A DNA stretch of 64,000 nucleotides from Apis mellifera (GCF_003254395.2 NC_037651.1:9475001-9539000); one strand, 5' to 3'. Counted from the stretch's first letter, positions 37,908-52,000 are shown. The notes: generated by a model from the sequence alone, not told the origin. Program-made: numbers and translations.

Positions 37908-38734
37908 CGTGTCGCTGCACCAGACCGTCTGGCGTCACAGCGGAACAAGTCGAATTGATACAGCCGTTCTTCGATTACGTAAAACGGAAGATCGAAGAGG
38001 TTGGGACCGATTTTTTGCCGATTTTCGTTCTCGTCGATCTTCCTCCTTTTTTCTCTTCTTTTTCTTTTTGTCGTTTTTTTTTCCCCCCCTTCTACTCTTT
38101 ACTGTTATTCTTAATCTTCCTCGTCATCATTATCCACTAATATCACCACTACCAGCGCCGCTTCCATTGTCGCGTGGACTCGTTTCTGAGTCATCGTGCG
38201 TGCACGCATGCACTCTCGCGCGCGCATGCGTATTTAACGTGCACGCGTTCGTGCTTTATACTCTGCACGCGTATAAATATGTATACGCGTACGTGTTGCG
38301 TACAACGAACGTCGGCATCGTGCATTTACACACTCTTCCTCCCGCCCCCCCTCCCGTCCGCCCTTCCCCCGCGCTCCCTCCCCACCCCTCCCCCGGTTGC
38401 CTCGCATTACAATCGATTTGCATACAAATATACCGGGCATCTCGATGGGTGGTATGTTTATTAGCAAATCCACGTGGAAATTTCTACCGCCTTATTTATG
38501 GCCTCTTGTTTTTCGGAAACACGCATCGAACACGCCATTAAAACGAGCCGGCCTTCCCTTCCGTCCGCCAGCGAGGGAGGGAGGGAGGGAAACGAAGCGT
38601 CCGTTTCGTTTAATCGGATGGAAATCAACCAGAAGAATATCTCTCGTGCGAGTGTCTCTCCTCTTCGTTCTTCCGAACACCTAACTTTAAGATATGCAAA
38701 TATCTGACGAACCGGATTTCAATAGAGTTCTCTT

Positions 38735-38770
<36 letters not shown>

Positions 38771-39525
38771 GAGAGAACCATCGTCGTATCGTACGATATA
38801 CGCGTGCACATACGTATGCAATAAAACGGAACGGAGACGTACGTAAGGTAAGGAAAGGAAAGGAAAGGAAAGGAAAAGACGAAGAAAATAGCCGAGGTGG
38901 AAATAAGCGTTACACAAGACCGAGGATTTTTTAAACATTTTGTCGCATCCGTCATCTCCGAATCAATTATAATTCCGCTTGGTGATATTCGATTACGGAT
39001 CCCGGTATCGGAGAGAGAAGAGGTGGGAGGAGAGGAGAGGAGAAGAGGGGCGTGCGCGGGTTAGAAATAAATGGCCGGAAAACGCTCAACGAGTCGAATC
39101 GACACTTTTCGGCTCGAGTTTCAAACTTTCCAAACGGTTCCACGATCGGACCGCGAATATCAAATCTTCTCACGAGAATCCGATCCACGATCCACGAACT
39201 TGATAGGGATAGGGCGCGAAACGCGTATACGGTCGATAATGCAACGCTTCGAATCCCATTATCCCCCCCTCCCCCGCGTATCCGTTTATTCGATCCATTA
39301 CAGACGCGTTTCTCTCTCGATCTCCCTTTACGCGCGCTTTATTTCTTCAAAATTCGAGCGATTCGGAAATTGTTACACTCGGCGTGCAGGCGTCGCGTCA
39401 TCTAGTTTTTAGCATACGGCTCGGTTCGTAACCAAGAAGATCCTTTCTCGACTAACGGTGTTTCCATTGACTCGGACGATCGAGGAGTCCGCGTTCTCCA
39501 GGCCGTGGCAGCAGTTATCTTAATC

Positions 39526-39552
39526 GGCCGGTCGGCCGGTCGGTCGGCCGGC
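39526..39552 (+). repeat. CCGGTCGG minisatellite
   Basis: Short tandem units built from CCGG and GGTC/GGCC steps, self-complementary and GC-rich. It lies in a lower-repeat region of the large intron. Confidence 0.7.
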
Positions 39553-41285
39553 GGATGATTGGCGATCGATCAGCGTTACGTCGCCGAGTAATTATCGATC
39601 GAGAGAATGGGACGGCGCGATGCGGCGCGACTCGTCGCTCGCCCGGAGAAAAAGCACGCGTGTATTGAATTTAAGATCCAACTGCATCCATGTAAGAACG
39701 TGTCGGATTACGCGCTAGTTCCCCGTCTTTTTCCTTCCTCCCGCCCTCCCACTCTCTCTCTCTCTCTCTCGCTCTCTCCCTTCGTCTCTTCTTTTTTGCG
39801 CTCTTTAGGTCGCGCTACTCCGACAGCCTGTTGCAGAACCACAATCTCGGAGAATCGAACGAGCATGGCGTAAGCGAGCGAGCGAATGAGTAAGTAAGAC
39901 TCGCCTGCTATTATATTAATTGAGTCGAAAACACGAGGACTCGCATCCAATCCCGATTTCGATTCTTCAATACGAATCGCGTAACGATTTCTTTTTTTTC
40001 CCGATCTAAAGTTTTTCGCTTTGATTAAAAATAATCGCGGAGCAACGCAGCAGCAGCAGCAGCCTTGGCCGGGGTGGCGCGTATCACCGTCTCGTGGCGG
40101 TGGTAACCTTGTTGTAAACCTGCGTCACGATATTTTTTTTCTTCCTTTCCCCCCTTTTTTCTTCTTTCTTTTCTCTCTCTCTCTCTCTCTCTCTTTTTTT
40201 TCATCGCAACGTCGTATGCCAACACAGTGCCGACACGCCGACGCGTAGACCCGGTCGTGGCCACGGCTGCGGGAAGGTAAGACAATATGAACGGGTTTGT
40301 CAGTGGTCAGTTCTCCCGTCGGAGTACACGGAGTATAGTTTCTTTTTCGCCTCCTCTCCTCCACCAGAGCCGTTTAACTCGAGCAAGATATTTTTACCAC
40401 GTATCCACGTAACGCGTAGCAATGGTAACGTTTCTCTTCGAGTCTCGAAAGGATACGATCGTATCGAATATATATATCTATATCTATATCTATGTCTATC
40501 TATATCTATCTGGTTGTCAGATGATCGCGACGACAGTGATACGAAACGAGAACATTCCGTTCCGAGGGAACGATAAAGAAACGTAAGCTCTCTCTCTCTC
40601 TCTCTCTCTCGGTATCGCCGTAACGTTTGCACAGTGGATCAGCAAGGTATTAACGTGGCGATAATCGCGCAACCTTGACCGAGTGCACGACCGATTGCTG
40701 AATCCTCGACACTGGGGACGGCCCTGAAGCATTCGCGTAACAGCGTACAAATCACGGCCGAAGGACTCGAGAAGTTGATGTCCTTCGATTCTCGTTGTTG
40801 CTTCGGATCGACTTTTCGCGAAATTTCATTCCTCCCTCCCTTCTCTTCTTCTTCCTCCGCCGAACGATGCGTATCAAAGGAGGGAGAGAGAGAGAAAGAA
40901 GGGAGAGAGAGAGAGAGAAAGAAAGAAAAAAAAGAGAGAAAGACGATAAGGAGTATCGAAAGAAAGGGTCGAAAGCGACGGTCTCTCGCGATCTTTAATT
41001 TATTTTAATAACGAGCACGCGATGGTATCGGGAGGGAAAGAGAGGCTGAGAGCTCGCGCGGAGGCTTGGACGGAATGCCGCCGACGCCGGAGTATTGTCG
41101 GAGGTCAGGTTCAGCAGCCACGATGCGTTCGTCCCCCCCTCCCTCCCTTCCCTCCTCCCCACCTCCCTCACCTCCCTCCCCACCCCTCCCAACCCGTTCG
41201 TTCCGTCCCTCGTCGAAGGCAGTCACGGTCGAAGATAAAAGAAAGGGGGTTCGAAGCCGAAAATATCGAGCCGCCTCCTAAGTAG

Positions 41286-41319
<34 letters not shown>

Positions 41320-41342
41320 AGAGGGAGAGAGAAGAAGGGAGT

Positions 41343-41378
<36 letters not shown>

Positions 41379-41457
41379 AGAAGCAGGATCGTTTGGTCGG
41401 TTGAAAAATCCGCAAACTCGACGTGTCAACGACCTCGTTTCTCGCGCCATACACTCA

Positions 41458-41491
<34 letters not shown>

Positions 41492-42130
41492 ATACAGGGT
41501 GTGTTTCCCGTCGTAACACGTGGTTACACGACTGCGTGTAAATAAACTCGAGACACAAAAACCGCACGATCGTAAACGATTTATCTATGAATGGCTCGTA
41601 ATCTCACGAGACCGGGAGAATTTTTAGATTAGTTGGGCGAAAAAAGGGGAGAGAAGGAAAAAAAGAATAATAGTAATAGAGAAAAAAAAAAAAAGAAATA
41701 CAAGTAAAAAAAATAAAAATCGAGCAGACGAGGATTAGGGAGAGAGAGAAAAAAGAGGCTTAGGATTGCCGCAGAGATTAGCAGATAATCTAGAGAGCGA
41801 TAGCGAGGCGTATAATACAGTCGGTGTCTTGGCATTATATCGACGATAATGCGCTCTCTCTCGTATCGAGAAGCGATCGTGCACCGTCGTCGTCATCGTC
41901 GTCGTCGTCGTCGTCGTCGCGGACTTGGACGATTCCTTCCACCTGGACGAGAGAAGAAGAAGGATCACCCTGTTTCGAAATTCTCTGTCTCGAGGATTCG
42001 CGCGGGGAGGAATCGCGTTACACCTGTGCTTGCCCGCGCGGATGAATCGCAGGAAAGAACGAAGATGAGACGACCCGAATGAATCGTAAGGGAAGGAACG
42101 TAGGATAGGTGACGTTCGTGTGTTTAAAGG

Positions 42131-42168
42131 GAGTCGAGTCGGAGTCGAGTCGAGTCGAGTCGAGTCGG
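42131..42168 (+). repeat. GAGTC pentanucleotide repeat
   Basis: About seven GAGTC units with one inserted G. It is the reverse complement type of the array at 43579-43613. Confidence 0.85.
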
Positions 42169-42548
42169 TTAAAAGTTGCGTTACGTCGAGCAGCGTGTAC
42201 GTTCTTCGCAGTACTCCTAGAAGAGAAGGCTGTGGATGCTGCTCGTTGCATCCTGCATATATGTATGTTTTATGTCAGCGTGCATTCTGCATTTGCGCCG
42301 TTGCCACGTCCGCTGCCTTCTCCTCCTGTTTCTTTCTCTTTCTCCCTTTTCTATCTATCCGAGCCTCTCCGCAGCTTTCCGTCTCTTTCCCTTTTCACAT
42401 TCGTCTCCTCGCCCTCCCCCCTTGCCCCGCGACCCGCTCCGCGACGGTGCCTGCATTTCTTGACATTTCTCAAACCCGTGTCCCACCTCGTGGTCACTGA
42501 GTCGTTGAACTCGAAAAACAAGAGGAAGAAAGCAGAGAGAGAGAGAGA

Positions 42549-42610
42549 GAGAGAGGCGGAGGAGGAGGAGGAGGAGGAAGAAGAAGAAGAAGAAGAAGAA
42601 GAAGAAGAAG
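42549..42610 (+). repeat. GGA and GAA triplet microsatellite
   Basis: GGA units change to GAA units. The plus-strand translation is poly-Glu. A similar composite array lies at 47571-47651. Confidence 0.9.
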
Positions 42611-42976
42611 CGCGCGAATCCGGTCAGGAAAAATCGAGGCGAAGGATATTTCGTCGATCGGGGTGTCTTCTTTTTTTTCCCTTTTTCTCTTTTTTCTCTT
42701 TCCCTCCCTCCCTCCCTCCCTCCCTTTTCTCTTGCACGGGACGCGACACGGGACTCCTTTCGTTAACGAAATTTCCCACGGCTCGACGCGTACCGCGAGC
42801 GAGAGAAGGGTCGGTCGAGTTTTTTGCCGGCAAAAGAATTTTTCTTTGAACGCTCCGCCGCGATCTGCATACGCGACCTATCTCTCTCCGTTTATCTCTT
42901 CTCTTCCTCCGAGCGGCCTGTTTCCTTCTCCCTCCCTCTCCTGGCGGCAACCACTCTCCCCCTTTCCCTCTCTTTC

Positions 42977-42979
<3 letters not shown>

Positions 42980-43022
<43 letters not shown>
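42980..43022 (+). repeat. CT dinucleotide microsatellite
   Basis: About 43 uninterrupted bases of TC, the longest pure CT run in the large intron. Confidence 0.95.
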
Positions 43023-43024
<2 letters not shown>

Positions 43025-43540
43025 CGCACACATGCAAATGGTGTGTTTCTCCATCTTAGAATCGCTTTCCTCGCGACCGTGGCTCGAGTAACTCGATGAA
43101 AAATGCTTCGCCGGTGCTCGCAACGGTGCAGCGGGAGAGAAAGAGAGAGAGAGAGAGAGGTAGATACGCGAAATTGTTCGGGACACGTTTCTCGCGGCGA
43201 CTGGCAAGTGTCGAGTCTCCGAAGGAGAGGAGGTCGGTCGGTCGGTCTCTCTCGGTTGGAGTAGGTCGCGGCTGGCCTCGCGACACGTTTTCGGCCCTCC
43301 CGAAAAAAAGACGGAGAAGAAGGGAAACAAAAGAATCGTTTCTCCGCGCATCGTCCACTTTCGTTACATCCCATCGAATCCTCCGCTCTTTAATTTCATC
43401 CGTTCGAAGGGAATTATTATTAGATTCAGGGAAGAAAAAAAGAAAGAAAGAGAGAGAATGGGAATCAATTGGCGAATATTTTGCTCGATGTACGGAGAAA
43501 CGAGAGAAAAGAGAAAATTTTCGGTTCGACGCGTTTCCTT

Positions 43541-43613
43541 TCGTTTCGTTTCGTTTCGTTTCAATTCGATTCGTTTCGATTCGACTCGACTCGACTCGAC
43601 TCGACTCGACTCG
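43541..43613 (+). repeat. TTTCG then CGACT pentanucleotide arrays
   Basis: TTTCG units run into CGATT and then CGACT units. The change looks like successive point mutation and re-expansion of one pentamer array. Confidence 0.85.
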
Positions 43614-43869
43614 AAGAGAGAACGTGGCGGCGTGGAATGAACGCGCCGTATCGTATCGTATCGTACGTGGACGCCGTACACGCGTTTCTCCCGTTGGGGG
43701 ACTACGACGAAAGGATCTTTCTCCCGCGAGATACGTTGACTTCGAGCCGATCCAGTTGGCGGTGTTTCGCGCTCGAAGGAGCGCGTCGTCCTCGTTCTGG
43801 AATGCGTAGCGCTGGTGTACGCGATTCCGCGGAAGGACGGCTCTTTAGGAATCGGGCGAACAAGGTTTC

Positions 43870-43901
<32 letters not shown>

Positions 43902-43937
43902 TATGACGACGATCACGAGGAAGAAGAAGAAGAAAAA

Positions 43938-43968
<31 letters not shown>

Positions 43969-43973
43969 AAGAG
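43870..43973 (+). repeat. GAC and GAA triplet microsatellites
   Basis: A GAC array is followed within 40 bases by a long GAA array. Intronic; plus-strand frames give poly-Asp, poly-Arg, poly-Lys and similar. Confidence 0.9.
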
Positions 43974-45111
43974 ACGCGCATACACACGTGGCGTGGATGG
44001 CAGGCGAGAACGCACGACCCGGTTTCGATCGATTCGATTAATTTCTTTTCCCTTTTCCCTCCCTCCCTTCATTCCATCCTTCCATCCTTCCTTCCTTCCT
44101 TCCTCCCTTTTCGTCTTCCCCCGCCCCCGTTCCCCTCCCCCTCCCCTTGTATCCCTCGATCAACTTTTCAGCATGGACGGAACGAAGGAAGGATCGGGTG
44201 TGCACGAGCACGTTGACGAAAGTCGACGAGGGGAGAGCGCGCGACGAGTGGCCGGACGAACCGTGACGGAGATCGCGCCGCCATCCAATGATCTCGGTTA
44301 GAAGTAGAGTATGTCTCCTTACCTCTCTCGTGCACGGTTCTCTAGAGTAGGTGGATCACAGTTAAAACGCGGTGGTAGGAGCTAGGTAAAAAGATCACAA
44401 AATATGGCACACTGTTGCCCGAGTTCATCGTTCGCGGCACTTCGCGGCGCGGTTGCTTGCTATGTACTGGTGGGGGCGGCGAAGTACGGGTGGAGGAGGA
44501 TGATGGCGAAGAGGAGGAAGAGAGAAGGAAAAGAAGGAAGGAAGGAAGGTGGGTAGGAAGGAAAGAAGGAAGGAAGGAAGGAAGAAAGGAAGGAGCACAA
44601 CTCGCGGGAGAATCGAAGACGAGGAGGAGAAGAGAAGGCAGGAAGGGCAGAGAAAAGGAAACCGGCGCGTAGTACAACACGTAGTCGAGAGAGCGGTAAT
44701 ACCGGGAGAGACGAAGAGAATTCCTCGCGCGCTGTCAGCTGTCAATGCCGCGCACGTTGTCACTCATCTTGCGCCGTTTTTCCTCGCGTCCCGGTACTTG
44801 CGATCCCGTTCCTCTTCCTCCTCGACGATCACCTCGCGATACATCGAACCATTCAGATCCAACGGAACGACATCCCCCTCGGCTCTCCTCCTCCTCCTCC
44901 TCCCAGTGGTGTTACGCTCCCGTACGCCCTCCACCGTTTCTCTTGCCCGCTTCGGATGATCGACTTTCTCTCTTTCGGTGTCGTCGATCTCGGCCTCTCT
45001 CGGGCGGCCTCCTCCGTTTTCTCTCCGATTCGTCAACGAGAAAAAATACGGCGTCGAATGGGGGAGAGGATGGAAGAAGGGAGAAGGAAACCTCGTACCG
45101 TAACGTTCTCG

Positions 45112-45116
45112 TTGTT

Positions 45117-45151
<35 letters not shown>

Positions 45152-45260
45152 TGTCGCGGTCGTCGTCTTCGTCTTAGTCTCAGTCTTCGTCCTCGTCTTC
45201 GTCTTCGTCTTCGTCTTGGTCGTCGTCGTCGTCGTCGTCGTCGTCGTCTTCGTCGCACTC
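45112..45260 (+). repeat. TCG/TCT triplet array, about 150 bases
   Basis: One of the longest triplet arrays in the window, GTC units with TTC, CTC and GTT variants. Translations give poly-Val/Ser or, on the minus strand, poly-Asp/Arg/Thr. It adjoins the GC-rich island at 45345-45560. Confidence 0.9.
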
Positions 45261-45344
45261 TCGCCTCCCCGTGTGCGTGTGACGCGGTGCGCGCGTGGTG
45301 TCGCGTGAAGTTGGTCGTGCGTGCGCACCTTGTGCTTCGTTAAA

Positions 45345-45560
45345 GAGTCTTTTCCGTATAAAATGCTGGGGCGCCGGCGAGAATCGGCCTGCCCGCCGCC
45401 GCGTAGGCTTCACGCCGGCGTCCTCGCGGCCGATTGGCCGGGTACCGACCGGTGGGGGGCACTGGCGCGAAGGTCCGAAGGTAGAATACTCGGCTCGAGA
45501 AGCTAGCAGAGCGGATCCACCAGAGTTTGCGGAGTGGGGTTGCGTCTTTGCCATCCCGCT
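45345..45560. promoter_or_regulatory. GC-rich low-repeat island, possible regulatory region
   Basis: Unlike its surroundings this stretch is not simple repeat. It has TATAAAA at 45357-45363 on the plus strand and an inverted CCAAT (ATTGG) at 45433-45437. The two are in the wrong relative order for a standard plus-strand promoter, so the call is tentative. It lies inside the large intron of the minus-strand gene. Confidence 0.2.
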
Positions 45561-46288
45561 AACTCGGGATCGTGCGTGTTTCATCAACACCGTGTATCTA
45601 ATAGGGATGATGCACGGGATGCCAGCGCGGACCGATCGTCGTCCGCGTCGCGAGAATTGGGATGCTTGTCCATCGCCTCTCCGCGCAGCACGCGGTTTCG
45701 AGAACAGTTGGACGTGGATCGTCGATCGAGATCTCGAAGTAATTTCGTCGCGAATTGGACCGTTCGTTTCGAGGTCGAGAAGGAGGAGTTGCAGTTTGGA
45801 GATCTCGCGGGGAGAAAAAAGAATGGAGAGCGAAAGAAGGGAGGAAAGAAAGAAGGAAAGAAAGAAAGAAAGAAAGAAAGATCGACGACGATGGTGCGCC
45901 GCGTCTTTCTTTCTCGCGGGCCCTCTTTGCCCCTCTTTGCCCCTCTTTGCCGCGCTCGATGCTCGCTGTCTTTCTTTCGCGACGACTTCTCATTCTGATC
46001 TCTCCGCTTGCTCGCCTTCTCTCCCTCTCTCTCCCTCTCCCTCTCTCTGTCGCTCTCTCCTCGAGGTTCTCCCGCCTCTCCGTCTCTCCCGTCCGCGCTG
46101 CTCGAGACCGGCCAGGCTATTCACCCACGCATGCACGAGATGACGATGACGATGACGCCGACCGTTCGCCGTTGCAACGTGCACGCTCTTTGCTCTTTCA
46201 TCCGCCTTATAGGATAAGCGTGGTGCTGCTGCTGGCTGCTGCTGCTGCCTGCCTGCCTGCCTGCCGCTGCTGTTGCGTTTCGTCCAAC

Positions 46289-46324
<36 letters not shown>

Positions 46325-49010
46325 CGTTTCGTTTCGCTCGAAATTCCTCGCGTAACGTCTTCGTCTTCGTGTTCGGTTTTTCTGGAGTCGAGATTCGTCA
46401 TCGAGGAATCATTTTCCGATCGATATAGTGCTCGTCGTTTCTCCTTCTTTCCGAGGGAAAGCCTCTTTTCTTTCCGTTTTATTTTCTTTCTTTCTTTTTT
46501 TTTCTTTATTTTTTTTCGTTCGTTTTCTTTCCAACCCCATTTCGACGAGGATCGATGCTCGATCGAGCTCGTGCGCTCTTTTTTTTCTCTCGCTGCCACA
46601 CCATTTCGCTGGCCTTGCGATCTATTCGGCTGACATTGGCACGTTGCGATTGCACAGCCCCCCTGACCCAGATTCCGACTCGGTTATTTTTTCCACGCGC
46701 CCAGAAGATCTTTTTCTCTTCTTTTCCCCTCTTTATCTCTGCTTTCGTCTCGCTCATCTCTCCCCCTCTCCTTCCTTCCTTCCTTCCTTCTTTTTTTTCG
46801 ATCGACAAATTCCCCGGGATATCGCGTTTCGGTATCCATTTTTCCCCGAAACTTTGCGCGACAGGAAAGGAAGGAAAGATGCTCGCCAATCCCGGAATGT
46901 ATAAATGTATTTCGAAACAATGAATGTTTGACGAGTAAGGAATAGCGGATTCGAAAATCAAAGCAGGAAAACCGTGGCGCAATAGAGTTCGTGATGCATA
47001 ATTGATGGCGAACGGTATCGATTCCAGGTTTAAACTCGTCCGAACGCGTCTTTCTCTTCTCGCGTTCCTTTTTTTTTTTCTTTTCTTTTCTTTTTTTCCT
47101 CGCGGCCGCGAAAACCCGCGTCTCGATTCGTTTTGGGGTTGGCGTGGACGGGGACGGGGACGGGGACGGGACGGGATGACGCGCGTATGGCGGGCGAGCG
47201 AGCGAGCGAGCGAGCGAGCGGGCGGACGGGCGGGCGTGGATTGGATCCTGACCTACGACTACGTTCGAGCGGGGAGCAGGCGAATTTTGTCCGAAAGTCA
47301 ACGCGAACGAAAGAGCGGATTCGCAGGCCTTGGAGGTCACGGAGCGCGCCGCGGCGGGGAGGGGATCGGGTTTGGAGGGAGTCGAGGAAGAGAGGATACG
47401 AAGGAGGTGGTAGATATAGGAACGGACGCTCGAGGGAGTAGGAGAGAGAGCCCGATGGAGGATACGCTCTGGCGGAGGAGGACCAAGCGACTCCGGTTGA
47501 AAGAGGAGCGCGAGAATCGGCGGGGGCCAGTCGGCGGAACAGAAGAGGACGAAGGAGTGGAAGAAGATGAAGAAGAAGAAGAAGAAGAAGAGGAGGAGGA
47601 GGAGGTAGAGGGAAGAAGAAGAAGAAGAAGAAGAAGAAGAAGAAGAAGAAGGGGGCTGATCTACCGGCAATATACACACAGAGGCGCACAGACCACGGCA
47701 AAACTCGGCAGTTTTGCTGTTCGATTTTGCAAACTTATATTTAGAAGGGCAACGATCTTTTGCCGCGGCAGCTCCAACCAACAGAGGAGAGGAAAGGTTC
47801 TGGGATACGCGCGCGGTCTCTCCTCCTCTCTCTCTCTCTCTCTCTCTCGTGATCGGCCGCTGAGATTTCTCGACTCTCAGCTCAGACCTATCCTCGGAGT
47901 ATATAACCTATCCGGCCGCTATCTCCCACGATTTCCACGTTTTTCCATTTTCCTCTCCTCCTTCCTCCCTCTTCCTCGATCGCGTTTCTTTCCCCACCCC
48001 CTACGTTATTACACGCCGCCCGAAATGTTTTGCATTCGAGCGGAAAACGGCGCGGCGGGTGTCGCGTACGCGTCACGTTTCGAGTTTGCAACAATTACCG
48101 GTGGCACGTAGGATAACGGTTGTTTAATAAGTTCGGTTGATACGGTAGAGTAGAGACTCTACTCTCGCGCGATCGCCAAGGAACGTAACGTGCGTACCGT
48201 ACATACCGTTCAATTCGGCAAAATATCGAAACGAAGCGTGTACGTATCGAGTAATACGTGTACACTCCTATAGAATTGGTTGATTTTTTTTTTTTATCGC
48301 GCGGAGGATGGAAGGAACGAGAGATAAGAGGCGTGCACACGTACTCCTCTCGATGATTCCATCGGCTCCGAGCGTCTCGTCCGGAGGACGAGGGGAACGG
48401 AGAGGGGGCGAGATGATCTCGAAACGCGAAATCTGGCGGGGAGGAGGAGGAGGAGGGAAAAAGCGCGCGGATGTTTGGGAGTTTGGCGTGATCGCGCATG
48501 ACCGCCCCTGTGAATGTAATCTTATCGTGGCGAGCGATGCGGTGAACGCGACTGCAGAACGCGGAGCGGAGTCAACGAACGATAAAAAAAAAAGCGCGTA
48601 ACCATACGCGCGACACAAAGAATAAACTCTATTCCGTGCACTCCTCGCCCTCCTCCCTTCTCCCTCCCCGTCCCTCTCCCTCTCTCCCTCCCTCCGTCTC
48701 GCTCGCTCCTTCCCAACTCTTCCTCTCCATCGTGGTCATCCACGTTGCAACTTGGAAGCCGTGTGTGGGCGCGCGAGTTCTCTCCTCCTCCTCCTCCTCC
48801 ACTCCCTTTCCCTCCTCCTCCTCTCTCTCTCCGTCTCTCTCCGTTCGCCCCTTCCCGCCCTCCCTCCTCCTCCTCCTCCTCCTCCTCCTCCTCCTTCCCC
48901 TCCCCTCCCTTCCCCTCCTCGTTTCGCTCCTTCTTTCTTTCTTTCTTTTTCTCCGCCGACCGCGCTTGGGGTAGGTCATGGCGGAACCGCGCGAGCGAAT
49001 GACGAGGAAG

Positions 49011-49047
<37 letters not shown>

Positions 49048-52000
49048 CGAGAGCGAGAGATGGAAAAAGAAGAGGAAGAAAGAACAACCGTACAACGTAC
49101 GGCTCGTACGTAGAACGTTCGGCCGCCGCCGCCGCCGCCGCCGCCACACCACTTTGTAACCTCTCTTCCTCTCTTCCTCTCAGCTTCGCGCTTTTCTCCG
49201 TTTACTTCTACGCCCTCCTTCCTCGAAAATTTTCCCCCGTTTTTCCCCTCGATTTTCCCGCCCCTCCTCCCTCGATTCGGGCGACGACCGCCGTCATTCC
49301 TTAACGGGCGGATAGTTTGGGGGGGGATCGAAGCTCTTCTTGGAAATTTCGCTATTTCCGGTAGTCTCCGTTCCGCGCAGGGAGGGAGTTTTGTCTCGGG
49401 AATTCGCTTTGATTCCGAAGATCGAACAATTCGATTAGGAGCGATCTTAACAGCCGGCGCGGGGGCCGGCGTTATTGTTAGCGATCATGCGATCTGAAAA
49501 TCATAGAAAATTACTGAAAAGCCAGGAAACTTTGTACGTAAAGAGAGCGTGGCGGGGGAGGGGATGGTGGGATGGTTGCCCCTGGACTTGAGATGTCGTA
49601 ATTTTGCCTTCGCCGTAACGGCTACGCGGCACGGAAGTATACCTCTGCTACCACCTCTTCCCGCCCTTCTTCTTCGAGTCTTTCATCCTTCCTCGGTTTT
49701 TCTTCCTCCGTTCGAAACACCTCTCCCTCCCTCCCTCTCATCCCCTTTTTCGTAATAGTAGAAGGGTTAGGCGAAACAATGCAACGCGCGTGAACACCGT
49801 TATTTAAATAATACGATGGAACCACTTGGGGGTTGAAGGCAAAAAAATGGTTGCGCCCCGAAGCAGGGGATTATGGCGCGGTACCGAACGTGAGAAACGC
49901 GCTCTTCCTTTCCTCCACCCGGCTTTTTGTTCCATCCTTCAGTAATTTGCGATCCTATCGTCCAAAGATACGACGATCGACGAAGCGCGAATTTGGGAAA
50001 CGATTCATCTCGTCGCGTTTTCCACGTTCACTTTCAAGATTACGTGCCAATATCTTCGACATCTTCCGTTTCTATCCCTCTCCCTCCCCTTGTTCCCCAT
50101 CTTCCCTTCCTGTTCTCCTTCTTCTTCTTCTTTTTCTTCTTCTTCCACTCCTCCTTCCTCCTTCTCTTCGTTTCCCCGTGGCGCAGTTCCGGTTCTGGCA
50201 GCTGTCGTCGCCCCGATTCAAAATCGGGATCGGTCAAGGGTAAAAAGCCCATCGTTGCCGCGTAACGTTACCTTCGATTCGTTTCGAACCGGTTTCAACG
50301 CGCGTCCGCGTCGAGGAAGGAGCGAGATACTCGGGGAGGGAAAAGAGTTTGGGGGCAAAAAATTCATTTGAAAATGCCGGAGGGTCGCGCAAAGGTGTCG
50401 AAATAATTGGATTTTAATTTTCGAGCCGGTCGAAGAACAAAGAGGAAAAAAAAAAAAGAAGAAAGAAAAGAAAATCTCTCTTTCTCTTCCCCCTTCCCCC
50501 CTCTAATCGAGAGAACCCATGAGAATCACACTCTCGACGAGTGTTTATACAACGTTGCGCCGCATTAATGTTTCCTCCACTTTCCATCCTCCTTTTTTCC
50601 TTCCTTCCTTCTTTCCCTCCTTCCCTCCTTCCTTCTTTCCTTCTCCTTCATTTTCACCCTTTTCGTTCTCGCCATTCGTCACTCGAATCCCGCGATTTAT
50701 TTCGCCTCGTGACTCCCCCCCTCCTCTCCCCCGATCCTCCTTTTTTCCTCTCCCCCTGTCCTCTCCCTCCCCCCCGCTCCCCGCCCGTCGATCATCGACC
50801 ACGCTTTCGCTTTCGCTCTCGCCGCGGAAGAAAGGGATGCGTACCGCGGTTTGTGTCGCGAGCCACCAGCCGGAAGCGGGCGGTGTTCCTCTTCCACTCC
50901 TCAGGACGGGGAGATTCACGATGCGGTTATACGCGAAGCGGCGGCCGTTTATACAAAGGAGGCGAATGTTTTAATTAAATCCCCTGGAAAACGCGAAAAC
51001 TTCGCCATCGCGCGGCGTTTTTGCGATTTTCCCAAACTTTGCCAACGTCTCCCCTCCCCTCCTCCCCTTTGACCAGTTTCAAGGTGGCGATAGACGAGGA
51101 GGGGGAGAGGGAGAGAGCGGAACCACCACACCTTCTTCACCACTTTTCCATCCGTTCTCCCTCTCCCTTCCTTTCTCCCTGGCCGAGTGGCAAGGAGAGA
51201 ATAAAAGAAGCGGGGGGAAAAACAAAAGAAAACGCGGTGGCTACTTAGCGAAACAAATTGTTGCTTTTCGTTACTACCACCACTACCACCGCTGTTGCCC
51301 GTCCCTGGTAGTAGTAGTAGTGGTAGGAGAATTTAAAAGTTTTGCGCGAGAGCCGGGGGATCTTTCTCTCTCTCTCTCTCTTCCTCTCTCTCCGTCTTTC
51401 CGTCTTTTTAACCGTTCGCCGCACCACAATTCTTCCCTTTTCTTTCGACGGGCGGACGAAAGACTCGTCTCTTCTCGAACGGATAGTCCAGAGAATTCGA
51501 TTCACGGCTCGTTAGCGGTGTTTCCTTTCCCTTCCCTTCCCTTCCCTTCCCTTCCCTTTCCTTTCCATTCCTTTCCTTTCCTTCATTTCGGTTCACTCCT
51601 TCTTCTTTCCCCTCGTAAAAGGACAACGCCATATACGAGGAGAGTCGTACGTATCGATCGCGACAGAGTGTCCTATTAAATCGGTTGCATCGTGCGTGGA
51701 ATACGCGTATGGACGGAACAATTAAACGCTGTATTGTCTCGCGAGGTATATATATATATATATATAATATATATAAAATATATATATATATACATATATA
51801 TATACAAATATATATACACGGAAGATACCGTTGTTCGAGACGCTCGGTCATCTACCTATTACATGCTACGGTATTATCGGTGAAAAAATGCGTCTCGGTC
51901 TCCTCCACTCGTCGTAAATCGTAATCGTAATGGTTTACGCGTAATGGATCGATCTCGAACCGCCACGGCGGTCAAACGTCGAATTTATCGACGATCGAGA

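Noticed and set aside
44317..44763. Possible alternative 5' exon on the minus strand ending at GAGAG|GTAAGG
   Set aside because: The donor match is fair, but no ATG frame continues in phase and the sequence is largely GGAA repeats.
46684..47781. 365-codon minus-strand frame
   Set aside because: Ser/Pro/Phe-rich translation of pyrimidine tracts; no recognised motif.
47002..48111. 369-codon plus-strand frame
   Set aside because: Made of GAA/GGA and GAGC repeats with no domain; openness is explained by lack of stops in purine-rich DNA.
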